Shown: positions 8,345 through 16,666 of the stretch, in pieces
Numbering within the stretch: the first letter of the stretch is position 1
Layout: the number at the start of each line of letters is the position of its first letter
NCBI GenBank assembly: GCA_946407975.1
Contig: CAMJQC010000008.1
Span: 1-60,825, forward strand
Direction: 5' to 3'
Origin: an uncultured Bacteroidales bacterium
Lineage (GTDB): Bacteria > Bacteroidota > Bacteroidia > Bacteroidales > F082
Length of the DNA stretch: 60,825 bases
The notes under the pieces: model-generated
The model's input: only the letters and a program-made list of their open reading frames with translations
Databases searched by the model: none
Told to the model about the DNA's origin: nothing
Program-made: the position numbers and the translations under genes

Positions 8345-10242
8345 TAAAAATCGTTCAATTGTATCAGTGACTCAAGCGGCAACTTGTCGTTTTGCCAAGC
8401 TCTGACATGGATGATGGGCAACTCGTTGCGGAGGTCGACCAACAGGAAGAGGTAGCCCACATCGCCGTAGTTGCTGGAGAAATACTCCTGCCTGACACGG
8501 ATGCCATACATCTCCTTGTTGTTCGATGCGCGTTGGAAGTCCGTTTCAGTGAAGTTGAGGTTGATGTATTCCTTTGTGGCAAAATGCGCTCTAAGGCGGT
8601 TGATGTACTGCTTCTTGGAAAGGGTGTCGTAGCGCACATGCTCCACCAACCTCACACCATCCGCAAGCACTCTCGACTCCAACTTGTTGCCCACGATGAT
8701 AAGGGCATTGTCGGAGAAGATGCTTTCAAGGTATTTGTCACGCCCAAGGGCATAGGCCGTCTGGTAATCTTCTAGGAAGGTCATCAAAGTGAGGCGTGAA
8801 TCGCGGTTCCATTCACCTTTTTGCAGGATGTCGCTTTCCGCCACATCGGATAAGGTGAAGGCCAAAGACTCTATGAGGTTATCGGCATTGAAACGGAAGG
8901 TGACGTTCTCGATAAACTGCTTGTTGTTCCTAAAGCGGAATTGCATGGTGATACAGCGGCACAAGGTTAGACGGCCATAGTCCATGAATTTGTATTGCGG
9001 CTTGCCTACAATGGTGGCATTGCCGCGACGGACAAGCTTCAGGAAACTGTCGTAGCCCTCATCGGTGAAAAGTGATTTGACAGAAGTATAGTTCTTTGTG
9101 CGGATGGCATTTTCGATGCTTTCCATTTTGCCTAAAAGCAAATCTTGTTTGCTTTGCGAAGGAATAGCGACTGTTGTGGTTTCCTTTTCTTGTGTGCTAT
9201 TGGTAACAGGCAACTCCACCTCACTTGAGTTGACAACGACTTCCTTCACTTTCTTGGCCTCGTTGGAAATCTTAATCATCTTGGTGGCCGAGGAGAACTT
9301 TTTGGCTTCCTTCTTCCTCACGATGGCATAGACATCAGCAGGAGTTTCGTTTTCATCGTAGTTGTAAACACAATAGAAACGCACTTCGTCCAACTCATAT
9401 TGCAGTTCAAGAGTGCCAACGCCATCTCTCACACGGGCTCCTTTCTGTTGGGTATATCCGTCGTTATACTCAAAGTCGAGGTTGGTGACTTTGTGAAGCA
9501 TCGATGCATCATCCTTATACTGAATATTGAGGATGACATTGTATTTCTCCTGCAAGTCGTTAATCTTTACCTTCTCGCAGGAGATAGCAGTCACTTGAAT
9601 ATTACTTAATAATTGGTCTATCTTGGCTTCAAGGAATCTTGTAGCAGGCTCAGTTCCAATGGAGACATTGGTGCCAATGCTAAGCGCGTAAGCCCAATAC
9701 CAATATTTCAAGGCATCGCCGATGCGCACGTCTTTCACAGCTTTGCAACCTTCGTTATAGTAGAAGTTCACATCTTTGCTTGTTTTTATTTCTCTCGCTT
9801 GTCTTGCTTCCCTCTCCTCCTCTTCAATCTCAGCATAGATTTGGGCGATGCTTTCCTTTTCGATATACACGAAGGCGGTGTATTTGGTGTTTTTTCTGTC
9901 AGGCTTGGCCACGACAAGGGTGTGGTAGTCTTTCAGCCGGACATTGGTAAAGGTTTCGGCGACCTGGTCGTAGAACAGGCGTTCTTCTATGTCGCCGTTG
10001 CCAGTGACGGAATGAATTTCGGATTTGGCTTGCACCTTCACATCCGTCACAATCTGGCTGGCCAACATAGCAACGGCATTCTTGACAGCCACTTCAAGGG
10101 TGTCGTGCGAAGCTGATGCGCAGGAATACTTGTCGGTATCAGCCATCACGCGCTCCATGATGCGGCGGTCGCGGTCAATATCTTGGGCTGAAAGAGCAAG
10201 GAAAAATGAAGTAAGTATAAAGGTAAGTAGTGTTCTCTTCAT
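8341..10242 (-). CDS. secreted LPP20-like protein with NTF2-like C-terminal domains
   Basis: A 633-residue first gene of the six-gene operon. The signal peptide ends near LSAQ. Residues about 45-150 resemble the LPP20/FlgT-N fold. A charged helix (EIEEEEREARQARE) and a short TPR-like segment follow, then a beta-rich middle. The last ~270 residues look like two NTF2-type alpha+beta domains (around 370-490 and 500-633). There is no lipobox cysteine, so it is probably periplasmic. The family role is unknown. It may act with the PEGA proteins at the outer membrane, since it overlaps the next gene by four bases. Confidence 0.65.
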   Translation of the reverse strand: MKRTLLTFILTSFFLALSAQDIDRDRRIMERVMADTDKYSCASASHDTLEVAVKNAVAMLASQIVTDVKVQAKSEIHSVTGNGDIEERLFYDQVAETFTNVRLKDYHTLVVAKPDRKNTKYTAFVYIEKESIAQIYAEIEEEEREARQAREIKTSKDVNFYYNEGCKAVKDVRIGDALKYWYWAYALSIGTNVSIGTEPATRFLEAKIDQLLSNIQVTAISCEKVKINDLQEKYNVILNIQYKDDASMLHKVTNLDFEYNDGYTQQKGARVRDGVGTLELQYELDEVRFYCVYNYDENETPADVYAIVRKKEAKKFSSATKMIKISNEAKKVKEVVVNSSEVELPVTNSTQEKETTTVAIPSQSKQDLLLGKMESIENAIRTKNYTSVKSLFTDEGYDSFLKLVRRGNATIVGKPQYKFMDYGRLTLCRCITMQFRFRNNKQFIENVTFRFNADNLIESLAFTLSDVAESDILQKGEWNRDSRLTLMTFLEDYQTAYALGRDKYLESIFSDNALIIVGNKLESRVLADGVRLVEHVRYDTLSKKQYINRLRAHFATKEYINLNFTETDFQRASNNKEMYGIRVRQEYFSSNYGDVGYLFLLVDLRNELPIIHVRAWQNDKLPLESLIQLNDFY

Positions 10243-10285
10243 AGGCTACCGTATTGAGCATTTATACATAGAGTCATTTGTCGGA

Positions 10286-10293
10286 CAAAAATA
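10286..10293 (-). promoter_or_regulatory. -7 element of the FISUMP/PEGA operon, extended GGACTAtTTTTG
   Basis: On the minus strand this reads TATTTTTG, matching TAnnTTTG, about 45 bases before the start at 10242. It is preceded by GGAC, a context shared with the elements at 16621 and 21301. Confidence 0.5.
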
Positions 10294-10310
10294 GTCCATA
10301 TTAATCAAAA

Positions 10311-11003
10311 TCACCTAATTTTGTTTCGCAATTTCTTGATGTCAGAGCTTACAAAGCCATCTATTTCCTTTCCAAGCAAAAACTCTTCCGAAGTATAAAG
10401 CCGTAACAATCCATTGCCGTCTCGTGAGAAATGCCTTTCTGTATTGGCAATGGCATCTTCTATCCTCGCAGGGTCTTTCTCGAAATCAAATCCACCAGAA
10501 ATGGAGCCATCTACATATTCCTTGAAAGAAGCACACTTTTCCACATCTTCAGTATCTGGTTTTTTGTCATGGATATGATAGTATAGCCAAATCTCAAAGC
10601 TCGGGTTGCTCTGAGCAACGTTCCATGCTTGATAGATCTTAACCTCATCTAACGCATCTGAAATCGAAGCGTTTTGTCGTGAGCAGAACTCGCGCAAAGG
10701 TGCTATCTTGCCTTGTTCCTCCCATTTGTCGGTGTCGATGACAAACCACACCGTATCGCCATGCTCATACTCAACGGTGTATTCTCTTTCTTCTCCCATC
10801 AGCACCTGTTTGGCGCGTTCCATCAACTTCAGCGGGTCGGTTCCGTCTGTTGGTGGAATCGTAATAACCTGTAAGTTGGAGGACAGTCCTTCAAAAAAGG
10901 CGAAATAATCCGGTTCTGTGCCTTTTCCCTCACAAACGATGTAAATCTTATGAGCATCTCTTGAGGGTTCCTTCTTGCCATATTCTCTTCTTCGCTGTAT
11001 CAT
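10311..11003 (-). CDS. RloB-like Toprim-type protein of an RloAB/AbiL-type defence pair
   Basis: A 230-residue protein. The ATG at 11003 was chosen because it follows the RloA stop with one base between them (TGATATG), and family members begin with a similar basic segment (RRREYGKKEPSRDAHK). A longer in-frame start at 11060 would overlap RloA. Toprim-like motifs are present: E25 in IVCEGKGTEPDYF and D90/D92 in WFVIDTDKW. RloB proteins accompany an AAA ATPase and belong to abortive phage defence (AbiLii/RloB). The Toprim core is a metal-dependent nuclease fold; nuclease activity here is inferred. Confidence 0.8.
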   Translation of the reverse strand: MIQRRREYGKKEPSRDAHKIYIVCEGKGTEPDYFAFFEGLSSNLQVITIPPTDGTDPLKLMERAKQVLMGEEREYTVEYEHGDTVWFVIDTDKWEEQGKIAPLREFCSRQNASISDALDEVKIYQAWNVAQSNPSFEIWLYYHIHDKKPDTEDVEKCASFKEYVDGSISGGFDFEKDPARIEDAIANTERHFSRDGNGLLRLYTSEEFLLGKEIDGFVSSDIKKLRNKIR

Positions 11004-11004
11004 A

Positions 11005-12333
11005 TCACCAATGCAAGTCTTTAAGGTTCGACAAGAATGGAATGCCTCCATAACGACCATTCAAGTAGCCGTTCTCAATATTGGCGGTATTGTGGATGTT
11101 GAAGTCGCTCAATGGATAGAGTTGGGTTGCTTGTTCGGCGTCCTTTTGGGCAAACCAAATCTCGTCAGGGCGGAAAATCTTTTGATCCAACAGTCCCGAT
11201 TCGTGAGTGGTGAAAATCAACTGACCTTTTGCGGTTTTGCTTTCCGACAACTTACGGACAATGTCTTTAATCATGATGGGATGGATGCTTCGTTCAATCT
11301 CATCAACCATATAGACCATATCCTTCTGGATGATGGCATAAAGCAATGGCATATACTCAATCAGTCGTCGAGTGCCGTCAGACTCATCGCGAAGCGGCAT
11401 CTCCACATCTGCACCGTCCAAATCCTTATGGACAGCAACCAGAGTCTTCATGTAAACATTGCCGTCTTCATAGATTACATTGATGGCGTTGTCCGATGCA
11501 TTTCGGCTTACGGTCGCCTGAGGTTCGCCTGGATGCTCCTTGGCTGATTTAATTAGTCGCATCAATTTGGTTCCTTTTACGTCTTCCTCAGCGATAAGTT
11601 CCTTTTTTACTGCCAACTTATCGATACCCGTCTTAAGTTCGGGTAAGGTTGAATTTACTAACGCCGAAAAATCAGCGTCGGTATCCAACATGTGTGGCAC
11701 GAACCCATGGACAGAGGCTGGCAACACAAGTTGCAACTTTTCATCAAACCACGAATAGGCATCTCCTACCAAAGGACTTTCTTCGGCATAATACTTGCCC
11801 AAATAGGGCAGCAATAGCATGTCAGGGCGGACAATCCGTTTCAGCGCATCACGAAACTGGGCTTCTATACCCTTTGCGATATAGTCAGGGTTGATGCTGA
11901 TTTCACCGTTTTCGCGTTTGAACAGCATCAAGTCCCTGCTTTTCTTGCTTAGCAACAACTCTTCATAGCGAATCTCTTGCGGCGTAAACTCTATTTGATA
12001 ATAGAACACATTCCCGTTGGAAAAGAATTCGATTGCCAGACCAGAAGGTTTATAGGCGCATTGCGCATCAAATCTAAACGTTGGATTGTCGAAGAAATTA
12101 ATTTCGCGCACCGTTTCTGCTTCAACCAACATTTTAAGACAGTTTAAGGCTTGAAGCAGGTTACTCTTTCCGGCACCGTTTGCACCGTATATGGCGCTCA
12201 TGCGCAATGCCGTAGCATGTCCACAAGCAACCTTATGGCTCTCATGACTCTGGCTTTTGCTCGATGGAAAAGTATTAAACTCCACAGCATCCTTAAAGGA
12301 AGCAAAATTCTCAATAATCAGTCGTAATAACAT
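11005..12333 (-). CDS. RloA-like AAA-family ATPase (AbiLi-type)
   Basis: A 442-residue ATPase of the AAA_15/AAA_21 (OLD/SMC-like) group. Walker A is GANGAGKS at residues 50-57, with a late Walker B at MVYMVDEIERSIHP. The N-terminus (RLIIENFASFKD) is typical for this group. It directly precedes RloB, forming the two-gene RloAB unit. Related ATPase-Toprim pairs (AbiL, PARIS, OLD/Gabija) sense phage components and activate the Toprim partner. A TATCTTTG -7 element lies at 12358-12365 on the minus strand. Confidence 0.82.
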   Translation of the reverse strand: MLLRLIIENFASFKDAVEFNTFPSSKSQSHESHKVACGHATALRMSAIYGANGAGKSNLLQALNCLKMLVEAETVREINFFDNPTFRFDAQCAYKPSGLAIEFFSNGNVFYYQIEFTPQEIRYEELLLSKKSRDLMLFKRENGEISINPDYIAKGIEAQFRDALKRIVRPDMLLLPYLGKYYAEESPLVGDAYSWFDEKLQLVLPASVHGFVPHMLDTDADFSALVNSTLPELKTGIDKLAVKKELIAEEDVKGTKLMRLIKSAKEHPGEPQATVSRNASDNAINVIYEDGNVYMKTLVAVHKDLDGADVEMPLRDESDGTRRLIEYMPLLYAIIQKDMVYMVDEIERSIHPIMIKDIVRKLSESKTAKGQLIFTTHESGLLDQKIFRPDEIWFAQKDAEQATQLYPLSDFNIHNTANIENGYLNGRYGGIPFLSNLKDLHW

Positions 12334-12357
12334 ATCGATTCCGTTAAATATTCACGG

Positions 12358-12365
12358 CAAAGATA
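12358..12365 (-). promoter_or_regulatory. -7 element upstream of the RloAB pair
   Basis: TATCTTTG on the minus strand, 25 bases before the RloA start. No clear -33 TTTG was found at the usual distance. The rest of 12366-12587 shows nothing recognisable. Confidence 0.45.
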
Positions 12366-12587
12366 CAAATTTCTACATATTTAGCCATTGTTCGCGCCAA
12401 AATATGTGTATTTTTGTCGAAAAACAATGTTTTGAGCATTAATTGGCAAAAACACCCTGCATCTGTTTTATTGAAATTTGGTCGGAATGATTGCAGATTT
12501 TTTTGACCGGAAAGATGATAATGAAGAATTAAGGGCAGTAAAATGAAACAACAGGACAGGATTCACAGGTTCTAAAAAATGTAGCTA

Positions 12588-13994
12588 TTATTCTGTCGCT
12601 TGAGCTGTCGCTTGAGCAACAAATGCCTTCCAACGATCAATATACTCCTGTCCTTTTTGAATGTCATCCCGTTTCCAAAATGCTGTCAAATAATATTTGG
12701 AATCGTCCTTGTTGTTGTCGGTAAGAAAGAATTCAAAATCCGTCGCGGTAAAATGTGCATTTGCAACATCTTGGGATGCCAGTCCCATGCCTTCATAGTA
12801 TTGTCTTGTTTCCGTACATTTAGCAAGAAGGTCTTCTCTAATGTTTTTAAGCAAACAATAATTTTCAATTAATTTTTTAAAGTTGTTATATGCTGGATTT
12901 AACGCATTGTAATATATCCAAATCAGTTCGTACCTAGAAAGTGTTCCTCTTAACAAAGAAATATATTTATATGATTCCTCGTAAGGGAATCCTTGAGAAT
13001 CCACAAATTGGATTATTTTATATAAGTGTCTGAAATAATGGTCAAAATATGTTGGAATCCAAGTCGCATCATATTTTGACAATCCCATATTATTCAAATA
13101 ACTTCTATATCCATTTACTGGTATTTCATTTCCAGAAATTATCGGATGTGGAACTAATAATTCCACTTTCTCGAATGTATATCTAAACACCTCTCTTCCA
13201 GTAACAGTATGTGTGGTTTTGCGTTTGTCTTTAATCGGATAGCCGCCAGAACCTGCTGGAACTAGCACTTCTTCATCTATTTCATACTCAAACTTAAGGC
13301 CTGCTACAATTTCTTGTTGTAAATTTAGCATATTATAAAACAAGTTCTCAAAGCGTTGATACTTAAGTGTTTCATTTTCTTTTTCAAATTCCTCCCTTTG
13401 CCGAGCCATCTCTTTTCGTTGAAGGTTTAAATCTCGATTTTGAAGATATAGTGTTACTATTACACCTGCAAAAGCAAAAGCGGATATAATAGCATTTACT
13501 CCTCCCCAACTATCTCCAAACAACCCTCTTGCATTCATTATATCCCCATCTTTTCCAAACCCAATAACTTGAGAAACATATCTATATGATAGCCAAATTC
13601 CACATAAACTAATGCCTACACATAACAACAAAGAAACCGCCATGATTAACCATAGAGGCCATCCTTCCTTTTCTACATCTGACAACAACTGATAAACTTG
13701 ATCATCATTCATGTTCAATAGTTCATCTACTGTAATTTTAATAATGGGTTTGTTCTTTTTTCTTGCAATTACTATCTCTTTTTGTTCTATTTCCGATAGA
13801 TGATTTGGGGAGAGCAATTGTAATATTAAATCACTACGAAAAAGTTCAATGGTTCTACGGAATTGTTTCCCCTTTTTGTTATGGATATTGCTTATAAAAA
13901 CAGTTGCATACGGCTTTAACTTTGTCTCAATCTCACATAGTTTTTCATTTGCAATTACAGGTTCCCCAGATATATAACTCACTAAAACTCTCAT
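12588..13994 (-). CDS. TIR-like / two-TM / AbiC-like putative phage abortive infection protein
   Basis: A 468-residue protein. Residues 1-95 look TIR-like: strand RVLVSY, then ATVFISN, FRSDLILQLLSP, and E73 in a helix position like the catalytic Glu of TIR NADases, ending KPIIKIT. Membrane helices are at about 112-140 and 165-184, followed by a charged coiled coil (184-212). Residues 213-468 resemble the putative abortive-infection (putAbiC) family, with RFENLFYNMLNLQQEIV and YFRHLYKIIQFV. The gene is noticeably AT-rich. It lies 33 bases after the PEGA-Sel1 gene and just before RloAB, suggesting a small defence cluster. The TIR assignment is by pattern only. Confidence 0.65.
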   Translation of the reverse strand: MRVLVSYISGEPVIANEKLCEIETKLKPYATVFISNIHNKKGKQFRRTIELFRSDLILQLLSPNHLSEIEQKEIVIARKKNKPIIKITVDELLNMNDDQVYQLLSDVEKEGWPLWLIMAVSLLLCVGISLCGIWLSYRYVSQVIGFGKDGDIMNARGLFGDSWGGVNAIISAFAFAGVIVTLYLQNRDLNLQRKEMARQREEFEKENETLKYQRFENLFYNMLNLQQEIVAGLKFEYEIDEEVLVPAGSGGYPIKDKRKTTHTVTGREVFRYTFEKVELLVPHPIISGNEIPVNGYRSYLNNMGLSKYDATWIPTYFDHYFRHLYKIIQFVDSQGFPYEESYKYISLLRGTLSRYELIWIYYNALNPAYNNFKKLIENYCLLKNIREDLLAKCTETRQYYEGMGLASQDVANAHFTATDFEFFLTDNNKDDSKYYLTAFWKRDDIQKGQEYIDRWKAFVAQATAQATE

Positions 13995-14027
13995 GTATTA
14001 GTTATTTTGACATTATTATTTGTTTTA

Positions 14028-15782
14028 CTATTTCATCTCTTTCAATCTATTGATAGCTTCCTTATATCCTTGATTTGCAGATTTTTGATACCATTTCACT
14101 GCTTCTAAATAGTTCTTTTCAACTCCTTTGCCATCATAATATGCATTCCCTAAATTATACTGTGCTGCTGCACTACCTTGTTCTGCGGCCAAGCGAAAGT
14201 ACTTGGTTGACTTAAAATAATCAACATCAACTCCATATCCATTTAAATACATACAACCCAAATTATTTTGAGCCAATGAGTAACCTTGATTTGCAGCTTT
14301 TTGATACCATTTCACTGCTTCTGTATAATTTTGTGATAACCCTGCCACACCTAAAAGATAGAACTCACCCATAGAGTTTTGTGCGGAAACATTACCTTGT
14401 TCAGCTGCCTTCTTTATCCATTTTATTGCTTCTTCGTTATCTCTATCAATCCCTTTACCCAAAAGATAGCATTCGCCTAAACTGTTTTGAGCATCTACAT
14501 AACCAGCTTTAGCAGCATTACGATAATAATTAAAAGCTTTCGAAAAATCTCTTTCAACACCCCATCCATAATAGTACATATTACCGAGTTCATTCTGCGC
14601 TTCAGGTAGTCCTAGTTCCGCAGCTTTGCTATAGCATTCAATAGCATTCTCATAGTTTTGACTATTAAAATACTCTATTCCCAAATCGTATAAATGTTGA
14701 GCATTGTATTTCTCCAACAATGCTACAACTTGAATATTACAACCTCTGGTAATTTCAACACTTTTATTGTAATCCTCATGCCCTTCTTTCAACAGTTTTA
14801 TTTCATGCCGCCCTATCAAAATCTCCTTCACAAACTTCGGTGTCTCTCCAACCATCTTCCCATCAATGTATATCGTAGCAAAATTAGGTGTGCTTTCAAT
14901 ATTCAGCGAGCCATAAATGGGGGTCGGTTTGGGCAAATTAATAGTTTGTCCGTTCAAGTCGACTGTAATCTCCTTGGTTATCATGCTGGTTTCATGGCCT
15001 TCTTTTTTACATTCAATCTTGTATGTGCTTTTGCCTAATTGCCCCGTCCATGTGCGAATGCCTTTTTTCTCGTTATTTACCCAAATCTCGGCATCGGCAT
15101 CCACTTTCAAGGTCACTTTTACAAAATCAGGTTTTAGACTCACTGAAACCATTTGGGTATTATCAGGGTCGTTCACCGTCACTGTTCCTGTTTCAGAAAG
15201 ATAGTTGGGTGCCATCACACGGTAATTGTATGTTCCAAAATACACAAAACGCACTGCCGAACCGTCTGAACCCACCTCCCAAAGCTCATCGTTTACAAAT
15301 AATGTGGCATTAGATGGTGAAATACTAAAAGCCAAATATTGTTGCGTAGGTGAATTGTTGTTCTGTTCCTGTAACGCCAACAACATTGTGCCTTTAATGG
15401 TAACTTTGTAGGTATGCAATGCTTCCACACGGATTTCATAGTCGGGCATGCGTAGTTCATATTGTCCCCAGTCTCGGTGCATAATGAGCAGATATTTTAA
15501 CCCAGGCGACACCCAAAGCAATATTTCTCCGTTACGGTTGGCACGATCCACCACTTCAGAGCCTAAATCTGGTTTAAAGGTAAAGCGCTCTCGCTGTTCA
15601 GGGGTGATATTTTGCGTAGCAATGCGCAACAAAGCGCATTGGCGATCGTTGTGGTCTGTTTTCATCTCTTCCCTAGCCGACATGTCGGCGGGAAGGGACT
15701 CAACGGCGACAATTTCAAAATCCTGAGCGGAGAGCGAGAGAAAAACTAAAGAGAATAACAATGTAAAGAGCGCCTTCTTCAT
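14028..15782 (-). CDS. PEGA-domain protein with C-terminal Sel1 repeats
   Basis: A 584-residue secreted protein. The ATG at 15782 was chosen because it opens a proper signal peptide (KKALFTLLFS, cleavage near LSAQ). The N-terminal module and three PEGA-like repeats match the 2018 and 6143 paralogues. Where those have a barrel, this one has about six Sel1/TPR-like repeats (motifs AEQGNVSAQNSMGEFY and AAEQGSAAAQYNLGNAY). Sel1 repeats mediate protein contacts. The Sel1 half is more AT-rich than the PEGA half, suggesting a mosaic origin. A -7 element (TATTTTTG) lies at 15812-15819. Confidence 0.82.
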   Translation of the reverse strand: MKKALFTLLFSLVFLSLSAQDFEIVAVESLPADMSAREEMKTDHNDRQCALLRIATQNITPEQRERFTFKPDLGSEVVDRANRNGEILLWVSPGLKYLLIMHRDWGQYELRMPDYEIRVEALHTYKVTIKGTMLLALQEQNNNSPTQQYLAFSISPSNATLFVNDELWEVGSDGSAVRFVYFGTYNYRVMAPNYLSETGTVTVNDPDNTQMVSVSLKPDFVKVTLKVDADAEIWVNNEKKGIRTWTGQLGKSTYKIECKKEGHETSMITKEITVDLNGQTINLPKPTPIYGSLNIESTPNFATIYIDGKMVGETPKFVKEILIGRHEIKLLKEGHEDYNKSVEITRGCNIQVVALLEKYNAQHLYDLGIEYFNSQNYENAIECYSKAAELGLPEAQNELGNMYYYGWGVERDFSKAFNYYRNAAKAGYVDAQNSLGECYLLGKGIDRDNEEAIKWIKKAAEQGNVSAQNSMGEFYLLGVAGLSQNYTEAVKWYQKAANQGYSLAQNNLGCMYLNGYGVDVDYFKSTKYFRLAAEQGSAAAQYNLGNAYYDGKGVEKNYLEAVKWYQKSANQGYKEAINRLKEMK

Positions 15783-15916
15783 TGGGTATCGTATTTGCGC
15801 CACTGATGCTGCAAAAATAATGGATTTTACGTTATTGTAAGAGTCCAAAATCTATTATATGAAAAAAGTGAGGGTAAGCTGTGTAGCCCTCACTTTTAGT
15901 TGTTAGCCATTCGGAC

Positions 15917-16549
15917 TTAGAAGCCGAGAATCTTATCCAATTGCTTCGAGAGGTCGTCGGCCTTCTGTTCGAGGTCTTCGCGAATGGTCTGCTTCATGAT
16001 GTCCATGGCCAATTCGTGGCTGTAGTAAACCACCGTACGGACTTCCACATTGCCGTTTTCAAGGTCACGGTACATCTTAACAGGTGTGAGCACGCGACCC
16101 AGCTTCTGCGAAACAAGGTTCTTGCTTGCAGCGACACTCTCGGTCAATGACGTGGCTTGCTTCTGCGACAGCTGCTTGTTGGCCAGTCTATTGTCTATCA
16201 ACTCCGTCACTTCGGTCTGAATCTTACCTGCCAAATCCAGCTTGGCGAGGTTGCTGGCTTGGAAGAGGGCGGCATCATAGTTTTCGCCCACGGTCATGGC
16301 TTCACCAGCGACATATTTATCAAAGCCTTTTGAGTCTCTTTCCAAAGCCTTGTCGTATGATTCTTTCAGCTGAAGATCCAAAGCGATATTGCCGGGAGCG
16401 ACCTTCCAGCCATCCTTCTTCAATTGACGGACTTCTTTCTTAATAGACTTCTCGGCCATTTTCTGGTCCTTGGTCAGGTTTTGTGAAGCGCAACTGGCCA
16501 TCATGACGACTGAGAGTGCGAGCACCAAAAGTGTAGTTAACTTTTTCAT
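15917..16549 (-). CDS. LPP20-like lipoprotein
   Basis: A 210-residue lipoprotein. The start at 16549 gives a signal peptide KKLTTLLVLALSVVMMASC with the lipobox cysteine. The mature part is alpha+beta and resembles the N-terminal LPP20-like region of the 8341-10242 protein, including a segment on an assembled or modified partner (NGNVEVRTVVYYS). The function is not known. It follows the ECF sigma/anti-sigma genes but has its own promoter-like element at 16621-16628 that shares an extended motif with the operon leader at 21301. Confidence 0.7.
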   Translation of the reverse strand: MKKLTTLLVLALSVVMMASCASQNLTKDQKMAEKSIKKEVRQLKKDGWKVAPGNIALDLQLKESYDKALERDSKGFDKYVAGEAMTVGENYDAALFQASNLAKLDLAGKIQTEVTELIDNRLANKQLSQKQATSLTESVAASKNLVSQKLGRVLTPVKMYRDLENGNVEVRTVVYYSHELAMDIMKQTIREDLEQKADDLSKQLDKILGF

Positions 16550-16620
16550 TTCTGTTTTCCTTTCTAAGATTATGTTTAACGATTTTGTTTGTTCTTTGCT
16601 CAATAGTGGATTTGAGGTTT

Positions 16621-16628
16621 CAAAATTA
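16621..16628 (-). promoter_or_regulatory. -7 element with extended GGACTAATTTTG
   Basis: TAATTTTG on the minus strand preceded by GGAC and a T-run, upstream of the lipoprotein at 16549. It is nearly the same as the element at 21301-21308. Confidence 0.5.
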
Positions 16629-16666
16629 GTCCAAAAAATTCAATAATTTTCATTCTTTTTTCTAAT

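Noticed and set aside
14400..16000. -33 elements at 11-12 bases from several -7 elements
   Set aside because: Several CAAA/TTTG motifs lie about 12 bases from -7 elements, but Bacteroidota spacing is about 19-21, and the sequence is AT-rich enough for chance matches.
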